Shown in pieces: positions 57,391 to 64,000 of a stretch of 64,000 nucleotides of DNA (positions within the stretch are counted from its first letter, which is position 1; each line of letters opens with the position of its first letter). The notes under the pieces are model-generated. The model searched no databases and was not told where the DNA came from. It was given only the letters and a program-made list of their open reading frames with translations. This stretch comes from Franconibacter pulveris DSM 19144. GTDB lineage: Bacteria; Pseudomonadota; Gammaproteobacteria; Enterobacterales; Enterobacteriaceae. Position numbers and translations under genes: made by a program. The stretch is taken from NCBI GenBank assembly GCA_000621185.1, contig KK211221.1, positions 310,001 to 374,000 of the forward strand, given 5' to 3'.

Positions 57391-58427
57391 ACTGCCGCCG
57401 CGTTGTAGTACTGTTGGTTGTCCGCGTCGCGCAGGGCGTGCTCCAGGCGCTCCTGCTGCTCGTTGTCGCCGGCCAGCACCGCGGTCTGTTGCGGGTTAAG
57501 CCCAAGCTTGCGGAAAAGCTGTAAGTCTTTGTCCTCTTCCGGGTTCGGGGTGGTGAGCAGCTTACAGCCATAAAAAATGGAGTTGGCGCCTGCCATAAAG
57601 CACATCGCCTGCGTCTGCTCGCTCATCTGCTCGCGGCCTGCCGAAAGGCGCACGTAAGAGGTCGGCATCATGATGCGCGCCACGGCGATGGTGCGAATGA
57701 AATCGAACGCGTCAACATCCTCGTTGTCGGCAAGCGGCGTGCCTTTCACCTTCACCAGCATGTTGATTGGCACGCTTTCCGGCGGCGTAGGGAGATTCGC
57801 GAGCTGCAGCAGCAGCCCCGCGCGGTCGGTGACGGTTTCGCCAAGGCCCACGATGCCGCCGGAGCAGACTTTAATGCCGGCGTCGCGTACTTTGCCGATA
57901 GTGTCGAGACGCTCCTGATAGGTGCGGGTGGTGATAATGTTGCCGTAAAACTCCGGCGAGGTGTCGAGGTTGTGGTTGTAGTAATCCAGCCCCGCCTGGC
58001 CCAGACGCTGCGCCTGCGATTCGCTCAGCGTGCCAAGCGTCATGCAGGTTTCAAGCCCCATCGCTTTAACGCCCTGCACCATTTGCTCCAGGTAAGGCAT
58101 ATCGCGGTCGTTGGGGTTTTTCCACGCCGCGCCCATGCAAAAGCGCGTGGAGCCTGCGGCTTTCGCTTTGCGGGCGGAGTCCAGCACCTGCTCGACCTCC
58201 ATCAGCCGCTCCGCTTCCAGGCCGGTTTTGTAACGCGCGCTCTGCGGGCAGTATTTGCAATCTTCCGGGCAGGCGCCGGTTTTGATGGAAAGGAGCGTGC
58301 TGACCTGCACCTGCCGCGGGTCGAAATGCTGGCGGTGAACCTGCTGCGCGTCGAAGAGCAGCTCCAGCAGCGGTTTTTCAAAAAGGGCGTTAACTTGCGA
58401 CAAAGTCCAGCGTGCGTGGTGAGCCAT
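57387..58427 (-). CDS. bioB: Biotin synthase
   Basis: The 346-aa radical-SAM sulfur-insertion enzyme equals E. coli BioB in length. The 4Fe-4S Cys are 53, 57 and 60 ([10 protein letters not shown]). [12 protein letters not shown] and [12 protein letters not shown] are conserved, as is the 2Fe-2S Arg region around [10 protein letters not shown]. First gene of bioBFCD, controlled by BirA at the divergent operator. Confidence 0.97.
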   Translation of the reverse strand: MAHHARWTLSQVNALFEKPLLELLFDAQQVHRQHFDPRQVQVSTLLSIKTGACPEDCKYCPQSARYKTGLEAERLMEVEQVLDSARKAKAAGSTRFCMGAAWKNPNDRDMPYLEQMVQGVKAMGLETCMTLGTLSESQAQRLGQAGLDYYNHNLDTSPEFYGNIITTRTYQERLDTIGKVRDAGIKVCSGGIVGLGETVTDRAGLLLQLANLPTPPESVPINMLVKVKGTPLADNEDVDAFDFIRTIAVARIMMPTSYVRLSAGREQMSEQTQAMCFMAGANSIFYGCKLLTTPNPEEDKDLQLFRKLGLNPQQTAVLAGDNEQQERLEHALRDADNQQYYNAAAV

Positions 58428-58471
58428 CGGGGCGTCTCCAAAGTTTTTTTTCGTTGGGGTTATAGATATAC

Positions 58472-58505
58472 TTGTAAACCTAAATCTTTTTAATTTGGTT
58501 TACAA
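58472..58505. promoter_or_regulatory. BirA operator between bioB and bioA
   Basis: Arms TTGTAAACC (58472–58480) and GGTTTACAA (58497–58505) are perfectly inverted around a 16-base AT-rich spacer. This is the canonical biotin operator, repressing both directions when BirA carries biotinoyl-AMP. It overlaps the bioA leader. Confidence 0.95.
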
Positions 58506-58513
58506 TAGCACTT

Positions 58514-59803
58514 ATGACCCCTGACGATCTCGCCTTCGACCAGCGACATATCTGGCACCCCTACACCTCCATGAGCGCCCCGCTGCCCGTCTATCCGGTC
58601 ACGTCCGCCGAAGGCTGCGAGCTGCGTCTCGCCAGCGGCGAAAGGCTGGTGGACGGCATGTCTTCCTGGTGGGCGGCCATTCATGGCTATAACCATCCGC
58701 GCCTTAACGCGGCGCTTAAACGTCAGATTGACGCCGTTTCACACGTGATGTTCGGCGGCATTACTCACCCCGCCGCCATAGCGCTCTGCCGTAAACTGGT
58801 GGCAATGACTCCGCAGGCGCTGGAGTGCGTGTTTCTGGCGGATTCCGGCTCGGTGGCGGTGGAAGTGGCGATGAAAATGGCGTTGCAGTACTGGCAGGCG
58901 AAAGGCGAGCCGCGTCAGCGCTTTCTCACCTTTCGCAACGGCTACCACGGCGATACGTTCGGCGCGATGTCGGTCTGCGACCCGGACAACTCCATGCACA
59001 GCCTGTGGAAGGGATATCTGCCGGAAAACCTCTTCGCGCCCGCGCCGCAAAGCCGCTTCGACGGCGAATGGGATGAGCGCGACCTGGCGCCTTTTGCCCG
59101 CCTGCTGGCGGCGCATCGTCACGAGATTGCGGCCGTGATTCTGGAGCCTATCGTGCAGGGCGCAGGCGGCATGCGCATTTATCATCCGGAATGGCTTAAG
59201 CGCATCCGCAAGATGTGCGACCGCGAGGGCATTCTGCTGATCGCCGATGAGATAGCCACCGGCTTTGGCCGCACCGGCAAACTCTTCGCCTGCGAACATG
59301 CGGGCATGACTCCGGATATTCTCTGCCTTGGCAAAGCGCTGACCGGCGGCGCCATGACCCTTTCAGCGACGCTTACCACTCGCCATGTCGCCGAAACCAT
59401 CAGCAATGGCGAAGCAGGCTGCTTTATGCACGGCCCGACGTTCATGGGCAACCCGCTCGCCTGCGCCGTGGCCGCAGAGAGCCTGGCGCTGCTCGAAGAA
59501 GGGAACTGGCGCACGCAGGTCGCCGCCATTGAGCGACAGCTGCGCGAAGAATTAACCCCGTGCCGCGACGAGCCGGGGGTGGCGGACGTTCGCGTGCTGG
59601 GCGCTATCGGCGTGGTAGAAACCCGCCAGCCGGTAGAAATGGCGGCGCTGCAGCGCTTTTTCGTTGAGCAAGGGGTCTGGATACGTCCCTTCGGCCGCCT
59701 GATTTACCTGATGCCGCCTTATATCATCACGCCGGAACAGCTCACGAAGCTCACCCGGGCGGTGCGCGAAGCGGTAAAAAACCCGGCGTTTTTCAGAGCG
59801 TGA
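58514..59803 (+). CDS. bioA: Adenosylmethionine-8-amino-7-oxononanoate aminotransferase
   Basis: The 429-aa PLP aminotransferase makes [67 protein letters not shown] and the PLP Lys in [17 protein letters not shown] are all present. The start ATG is only eight bases from the operator, and no strong Shine-Dalgarno is visible. Confidence 0.97.
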   Translation: MTPDDLAFDQRHIWHPYTSMSAPLPVYPVTSAEGCELRLASGERLVDGMSSWWAAIHGYNHPRLNAALKRQIDAVSHVMFGGITHPAAIALCRKLVAMTPQALECVFLADSGSVAVEVAMKMALQYWQAKGEPRQRFLTFRNGYHGDTFGAMSVCDPDNSMHSLWKGYLPENLFAPAPQSRFDGEWDERDLAPFARLLAAHRHEIAAVILEPIVQGAGGMRIYHPEWLKRIRKMCDREGILLIADEIATGFGRTGKLFACEHAGMTPDILCLGKALTGGAMTLSATLTTRHVAETISNGEAGCFMHGPTFMGNPLACAVAAESLALLEEGNWRTQVAAIERQLREELTPCRDEPGVADVRVLGAIGVVETRQPVEMAALQRFFVEQGVWIRPFGRLIYLMPPYIITPEQLTKLTRAVREAVKNPAFFRA

Positions 59804-59881
59804 TCCTGCCGCCGCGCCCGGCGGCCGGGAGCGTGATGCACTACACTTCAGGGATTTGAAGCAGAAAACCAGGAGGAGACG

Positions 59882-60562
59882 ATGAAGATTCTGATGGTGC
59901 TGACCTCTCACGACAGGCTTGGCGATACCGGCAAAAAAACGGGCTTCTGGCTCGAGGAGTTTGCCGCGCCCTGGTACGTTTTTCATGATGCGGGCGTGGA
60001 GGTGACTGTCGCCTCGCCGAAAGGCGGCCAGCCGCCGCTTGACCCGAAAAGCGACGAACCGGATGCCCAGACCGAAGCCACCGATCGCTTCCGTAAGGAT
60101 AAAACCGCACAGGATGCCCTCGCTAACACGCTGAAACTCGAGGATATTAACGCCGACGATTATGACGCGATTTTCTTCCCCGGCGGTCACGGCCCGCTCT
60201 GGGATCTGGCAGACCATCCTGTATCCATCGCGCTGATTGAGCATTACTGGGCCAGCGGCAAGCCGGTGGCGGCAGTCTGCCATGCGCCCGGCGTGCTGCG
60301 TTACGCCAAAAAACCGGACGGCTCGCCGCTGGTTGAAGGCAAGCGCGTAACCGGTTTTACCAACAGCGAAGAAGAGGCGGTGGGCTTAACTAACGTGGTG
60401 CCGTTCCTGGTGGAAGATGCGCTGAAAGAAAAAGGCGGGCAGTTTGAACGCACCGGAGACTGGGGCGAGTACGCGGTAACCGACGGCCATCTCGTTACCG
60501 GACAGAATCCAGCCTCGTCCGCGGCGACTGCCCAGGAGTTACTCAAGCTGTTGGATCTCTGA
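59882..60562 (+). CDS. DJ-1/PfpI superfamily protein, type 1 glutamine amidotransferase domain
   Basis: The 226-aa protein resembles the Hsp31/YDR533C-type subgroup. The nucleophile elbow is AVCHAPG with Cys133-His134, and Glu25 (FWLEEF) can support the Cys. FPGGHGPLWDLADHP is the typical preceding loop. Likely a glyoxalase III, deglycase-like or chaperone activity, by family only. It starts with AGGAGGAGACG and lies 12 bases before ybhB, so it is probably co-transcribed. Not found at this site in E. coli. Confidence 0.87.
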   Translation: MKILMVLTSHDRLGDTGKKTGFWLEEFAAPWYVFHDAGVEVTVASPKGGQPPLDPKSDEPDAQTEATDRFRKDKTAQDALANTLKLEDINADDYDAIFFPGGHGPLWDLADHPVSIALIEHYWASGKPVAAVCHAPGVLRYAKKPDGSPLVEGKRVTGFTNSEEEAVGLTNVVPFLVEDALKEKGGQFERTGDWGEYAVTDGHLVTGQNPASSAATAQELLKLLDL

Positions 60563-60574
60563 ACAGGAGCAACA

Positions 60575-61051
60575 ATGAAGTTAATCAGCCACGATATCAA
60601 AGAGGGCGAAAAGCTGCCGGCCCGCCATGTCTTTAACGGCATGGGTTATGAAGGCGACAATATCTCCCCGCACCTGGCGTGGGACGAGGTGCCGCCAGGC
60701 ACCAAAAGCTTTGTCGTCACCTGCTACGACCCGGACGCCCCTACCGGCTCCGGCTGGTGGCACTGGGTGGTGGCGAATCTGCCCGCCGATACCCGCGTGC
60801 TGCCGCAGGGCTCCGGCTCCGGCCAGGCGGAGCTGCCGGACGGCGCCATTCAGACGCTGACCGATTTTGGCAACACGGGCTACGGCGGCGCGGCGCCGCC
60901 GAAAGGCGAATCGCACCGCTATATCTTCACCGTTCACGCGCTTGACGTAGAACGCATCGAGGTGGATGAAAACGCCAGCGGCGCGATGGTCGGTTTTAAT
61001 GTGCATTTCCACCGACTTGCCAGCGCCTCCCTTACCGCCCTCTATATCTGA
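60575..61051 (+). CDS. ybhB: PEBP family protein YbhB
   Basis: The 158-aa phosphatidylethanolamine-binding protein-like (Raf kinase inhibitor-like) protein has the ligand pocket CYDPDAPTGSGWWHWVVANLP and GYGGAAPPKGESHRYIFTVHAL. Same length as E. coli YbhB. Ligand and physiological role unknown. RBS ACAGGAGC. Confidence 0.96.
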   Translation: MKLISHDIKEGEKLPARHVFNGMGYEGDNISPHLAWDEVPPGTKSFVVTCYDPDAPTGSGWWHWVVANLPADTRVLPQGSGSGQAELPDGAIQTLTDFGNTGYGGAAPPKGESHRYIFTVHALDVERIEVDENASGAMVGFNVHFHRLASASLTALYI

Positions 61052-61059
61052 TCCGATTT

Positions 61060-61088
61060 AAAGCCGATTATCACAATCGGCTTTTCGT
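61060..61088 (+). terminator. Terminator after ybhB
   Basis: AAAGCCGATT, ATCAC loop, AATCGGCTTT then TCGTTT. A strong stem followed by a broken T-run. Confidence 0.8.
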
Positions 61089-61098
61089 TTCGCTCAAC

Positions 61099-61113
61099 TT
61101 AGTATAAAAATGC
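61099..61113 (-). other. Lambda attB-like core sequence
   Basis: On the minus strand GCATTTTTATACTAA matches the E. coli lambda attB core GCTTTTTTATACTAA at 14 of 15 bases. The overlap heptamer TTTATAC is intact. The B' side, CAACTTAGT on the plus strand, equals the phage C' core-type site. It lies between ybhB and ybhC, exactly where lambda inserts in E. coli. No phage gene flanks it, so the site is empty. Confidence 0.8.
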
Positions 61114-61162
61114 AGGCTTTCGTGGATATCCTCTTTTTACATTGCTAAGCAAGGAGCAACCC

Positions 61163-62473
61163 TTGAACACATTTTCGGTTTCCCGTCTGGCGCTGGCGCT
61201 CGCTTTTGGCGTGACACTGAGTGCATGCAGCTCAACGCCGCCGGACCAGCGTCCCTCTGAGCAGGCCGCCCCTGGCACCGCGTCCCGTCCTGTGCTTTCG
61301 GCTGACGAAGCGAAAAACTTCACCCCGGCGCGCTATTTCGCCGCGCTCGATCCGAATGCGGCCGCGTGGTCCCCTTCCGCTATCCGTCTGCCGCAGCAGC
61401 CCGATTTCGTGGTCGGCCCGGCGGGTACCCAGGGCGTGACCCACACCAGCATCCAGGCGGCGGTTGACGCGGCGATTGTTCGCCACTCCACCAGCCGTCA
61501 GTATATCGCCGTCATGCCGGGAACCTATGAAGGCACCGTTTATGTGCCGGCCGCTTCCGGCAGCGTGACGATTTACGGCACCGGCGAGAAACCGATCGAT
61601 GTGAAAATTGGCCTGGCGCTGGATTCTGAAATGGACGCCAATACCTGGCGCCACACCGTTAACCCGTCGGGCAAATACATGCCGGGCAAACCGGCCTGGT
61701 ATATGTTTGATAACTGCCAGAATCGCCGCTCCGGCGCTGTCGGCGTGATGTGCTCCGCCGTAGTCTGGTCGCAGAACAATGGTCTGCAGTTGCAGAACCT
61801 GACCATTGAGAACAACCTTGGCGACAGCGTGGACGCGGGCAACCATCAGGCGGTGGCGCTGCGCAGCGACGGCGATCGCGTGCAGATTGACAAGGTGAAC
61901 ATTCTGGGCCGCCAGAACACCTTCCTCGTGACTAACAGCGACGTGCAGAACCGCTTCCTGACTAACCGCCTGACCCGCACTCAGGTTACCAACAGCTATA
62001 TCGAAGGCGATGTGGATGTGGTGGCTGGCCGCGGCGCGGTAGTGTTTGATAATACCGAGTTCCGTCTGGTGAATTCCCGCAATCCGCAGGAAGGCTATGT
62101 GTTCGCGCCGGCGACGCAGCCGAACCTGTTCTACGGCTTCCTCGCGGTAAACAGCCGCTTCAGCGCTTCCGGCAACGGCGTAGCGCAGCTTGGCCGCGCA
62201 TGGGATCTTGAAGCGGGCGAAGGCGGTTACACGCCGGGCCAGACCGCTAACGGCCAGGTCGTTATTCGCGACAGCGTCATCAACGAAGGCTTTAATGTGG
62301 CGAAACCGTGGGGCGACGCGCTCGGCTCTAAGCGTCCGTTCACCGGCAACACCGGCACGGCGGACGATAAAGGCAACGTGCAGCGCGACCTTAACGACGC
62401 GAACGCCAACCGCATGTGGGAGTTTAACAACCGCGGCGTAGGCAGCCAGGTGGTGGCTGAGCCTAAAAAGTAA
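61163..62473 (+). CDS. ybhC: Outer-membrane lipoprotein YbhC, pectinesterase-like fold
   Basis: The 436-aa protein (427 in E. coli) has a lipoprotein signal with lipobox LSAC (Cys22) and a right-handed beta-helix of the pectin methylesterase family. Seen: YIAVMPGTYEGTVYVPA, QNLTIENNLGDSVDAGNHQAVALRSDGDRVQIDKVNILGRQNTF and YIEGDVDVVAGRGAVVFD. E. coli YbhC has been reported with acyl-CoA thioesterase activity; substrate in vivo unclear. The TTG at 61163 (MNTFSV) has AAGGAG six bases upstream and is the true start; a TTG at 61142 would lack one. Confidence 0.93.
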   Translation: MNTFSVSRLALALAFGVTLSACSSTPPDQRPSEQAAPGTASRPVLSADEAKNFTPARYFAALDPNAAAWSPSAIRLPQQPDFVVGPAGTQGVTHTSIQAAVDAAIVRHSTSRQYIAVMPGTYEGTVYVPAASGSVTIYGTGEKPIDVKIGLALDSEMDANTWRHTVNPSGKYMPGKPAWYMFDNCQNRRSGAVGVMCSAVVWSQNNGLQLQNLTIENNLGDSVDAGNHQAVALRSDGDRVQIDKVNILGRQNTFLVTNSDVQNRFLTNRLTRTQVTNSYIEGDVDVVAGRGAVVFDNTEFRLVNSRNPQEGYVFAPATQPNLFYGFLAVNSRFSASGNGVAQLGRAWDLEAGEGGYTPGQTANGQVVIRDSVINEGFNVAKPWGDALGSKRPFTGNTGTADDKGNVQRDLNDANANRMWEFNNRGVGSQVVAEPKK

Positions 62474-62494
62474 TCGGCCTGAAAGCCGGTAAAG

Positions 62495-62520
62495 AAAGGG
62501 GGAGTTATCCCCCTTTTTTG
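62495..62520 (+). terminator. Terminator of ybhC
   Basis: AAAGGGGG, AGTTAT loop, CCCCCTTT plus three T. Confidence 0.88.
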
Positions 62521-62700
62521 TTGCGACCTGTTGCGTTATCACAGAGCCTGCATTAGCCGTTGCAGGAAGCGGAGTGTTTATGTCACGCCGCCTGCACGCG
62601 ACGCCCTTAACACGCACACTTCTGATGGCGCGCCCCGGCTCGCTGTCGCCAATGACAATGCTAAGATTCAGGCATGTCAGGCGGTACACCCTCCGCCCAA

Positions 62701-62731
62701 TAAAAAACCTCGCCGCGGCGAGGTTTTTTTA
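62701..62731. terminator. Bidirectional terminator serving pgl
   Basis: A-run, AACCTCGCCG/CGGCGAGGTT, T-run. It abuts the pgl stop on the minus strand. Confidence 0.9.
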
Positions 62732-63733
62732 TTACGCCTCCTGGACGTTAATCGTCACCCACATTGGCCCCTGGCCTACGGCGTAACGCGCTTTTTCCTG
62801 CAACAGCCCCTGCGGCTCTTCAATGGCGTAGAGCGCGATATGGTGCGATTTCTGTCCGGCGGCAATCAGGTATTTACCGCTGTGGTCGATGTTGAAGCCG
62901 CGCGGCTGGGTTTCGGTCGGCTGATGCCCTTCCACCGCCAGCACGCTGCCATCCTCCGACACGCTGAAAATGGTCAATACGCTTGCGGTGCGATCGCAGG
63001 CGTAAAGATGGCGTCCGTCCGGCGTAAGGTGAATATCCGCCGCCCAGCGGGTATCGGCGAAACCGGCAGGCATCATATCCAGCGTCTGCACGCACTCAAT
63101 GTTGCCGTGCGGGTCGTTCAGCGCCCAGACGTCCACGGAGCTGTTCAGCTCGTTAACGCAGTAGGCAAATTTACGGTTCGGATGGAACACCATGTGGCGC
63201 GGGCCAGCCCCTTCCACGGTGGTGACTTCCGCCGGGGTTTGCGCGACCAGCTTGCCATCGTCGCTGAGCGTAAACAGGCAGATGCGATCCTGCTTAAGCG
63301 CTGGCACCCACAGCGTGCGGTTATCCGGCGAGATGTTGGCGGAGTGGCAGCCCTCCAGCCCGTCGGCCACGTCGGCCACTTCACCTGGCAGGCCGTCGTT
63401 TAAGCGGATCACCGCAACGTTGCCTGCGTTATAGGAGGCGCTGAACAGGTAGCGCCCGCTATGATCGGTAGAGATATGGGTCGGGCTGCCCGGCAGCGCC
63501 GATTCGCCCGCCTCGCTCAGCGTGCCGTCGTGCGCCGCGATGCGGTAGGCGATAACGCGAAACTCAGGGCGTACGCCGACATAAAGAAAACGCTTATCGG
63601 GGCTGATTACCATCGGCTGCACCTGGCCTGGGGCGTCCACCACTTGCAACAGCGTAAGATCCCCTTCGGGGTTAAGTCGCCAGACGTGGATTTGCTGGCT
63701 TTCCGGGCTGGCGGTATAAACGGTCTGTTTCAT
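62732..63733 (-). CDS. pgl: 6-phosphogluconolactonase (seven-bladed propeller type)
   Basis: The 333-aa pentose-phosphate enzyme hydrolyses 6-phosphogluconolactone. It is the YbhE type, unrelated to the NagB-like 6[75 protein letters not shown] and [19 protein letters not shown] show the blades and catalytic His/Arg/Asp region. Start ATG 63733 ([10 protein letters not shown]) fits E. coli; the longer frame lacks support. Divergent from ybhA. Confidence 0.96.
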   Translation of the reverse strand: MKQTVYTASPESQQIHVWRLNPEGDLTLLQVVDAPGQVQPMVISPDKRFLYVGVRPEFRVIAYRIAAHDGTLSEAGESALPGSPTHISTDHSGRYLFSASYNAGNVAVIRLNDGLPGEVADVADGLEGCHSANISPDNRTLWVPALKQDRICLFTLSDDGKLVAQTPAEVTTVEGAGPRHMVFHPNRKFAYCVNELNSSVDVWALNDPHGNIECVQTLDMMPAGFADTRWAADIHLTPDGRHLYACDRTASVLTIFSVSEDGSVLAVEGHQPTETQPRGFNIDHSGKYLIAAGQKSHHIALYAIEEPQGLLQEKARYAVGQGPMWVTINVQEA

Positions 63734-63888
63734 GAATACTCCTTTCCTCACTGCAACTTGAAGGTCTGCCACAAAGGGTAGCGTGTTTTAGCAAGCGATG
63801 CCGAAACGCGCCGCAGGGTTTCGCCCGCTGCGGCTTGCGGTGTACCATCAGGAAAACCTGTATGATTCGACAACCTCTGGAAACGTAA

Positions 63889-64000
63889 ATGACGTACCGT
63901 GTAATTGCCCTGGATCTGGACGGCACCCTGCTGACCGCGCAAAAAACGCTGCTGCCGCAGTCGCTCGAGGCGCTTAAGCGCGCACAGGAAGCGGGTTATC
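63889..64000 (+). CDS. ybhA: HAD-superfamily Cof-type phosphatase YbhA (partial, N-terminus)
   Basis: The first 37 codons are present, MTYRVIALDLDGTLLTAQKT…, with HAD motif I DLDGT (nucleophile Asp9). This matches the start of E. coli YbhA, which dephosphorylates pyridoxal phosphate and sugar phosphates. It runs off the right edge. Its place next to pgl is as in E. coli. Confidence 0.93.
   Translation, partial: MTYRVIALDLDGTLLTAQKTLLPQSLEALKRAQEAGY

Noticed and set aside
61232-62689. A 485-codon open frame antisense to ybhC
   Set aside because: It mirrors the ybhC codon bias in a GC-rich genome, has no ribosome site and no recognisable protein features, and would cover the ybhC terminator.

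Overview
The window is core chromosome of an enterobacterium. The backbone keeps the Escherichia coli ybiT–ybhA gene order almost gene for gene: ybiT-ldtB … ybiR-mntR-mntS-opgE-ompX-rhtA-dps-glnHPQ-ybiO-rlmF … ybiI-ybiJ … ybiB-dinG-rhlE-cecR-ybhGFSR-ybhQ-ybhPON-ybhL-moaEDCBA-ybhK-uvrB-bioDCFB-bioA-ybhB-ybhC-pgl-ybhA. Protein lengths and key residues match the E. coli proteins closely, but DNA and protein divergence and high GC point to another genus. Cronobacter or a close relative is my inference, not something the sequence proves.

Layout. 1–1.9 kb: partial ybiT (ABC-F) and ldtB. 1.9–11 kb: an accessory block absent from this position in E. coli, with a beta-glucoside set (GH1 phospho-glucosidase, PTS EIIC, GntR regulator), an aldo/keto reductase and a tripartite efflux operon (EmrA-like, EmrB-like, NodT-like). 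11–22.7 kb: manganese and stress genes (ybiR, mntR, mntS), opgE, ompX, rhtA, dps, the glutamine transporter and ybiO. 22.7–26.9 kb: rlmF, a flavin reductase, ybiI, two DUF1471 small periplasmic proteins and ybiB; the E. coli genes mcbA, fiu, ybiX and ybiC are missing here. 27.2–32.6 kb: an AT-richer chaperone/usher fimbrial operon inserted between ybiB and dinG. 32.6–46 kb: dinG, rhlE, the cecR-ybhGFSR efflux operon, ybhQ and ybhP-clsB-ybhN. 46–51 kb: ybhL, the moa operon behind a Moco riboswitch, and ybhK. 51–64 kb: uvrB, a 0.9-kb uvrB upstream region, an orphan UrtE-like ABC ATPase, the biotin locus, a DJ-1 family gene, ybhB, ybhC, pgl and the start of ybhA.

Regulatory sites recognised include an MntR operator, LexA boxes at dinG and uvrB, NtrC and sigma-54 sites at glnH, a perfect CecR-type palindrome, the BirA operator between bioB and bioA, a DnaA-box dyad upstream of uvrB, and many intrinsic terminators. 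No tRNA, rRNA, CRISPR array, insertion sequence or prophage gene was seen.

I do not see a clearly new multi-gene system. The observations most worth follow-up are: an empty site matching the lambda attB core at 14 of 15 bases between ybhB and ybhC; an orphan UrtE-type ATPase whose LSGGQ signature reads LSGDN; a perfect dyad over a candidate glnH promoter; the fimbrial insertion with a strong hairpin between subunit and chaperone genes; and operator-like palindromes at the accessory sugar and efflux operons.
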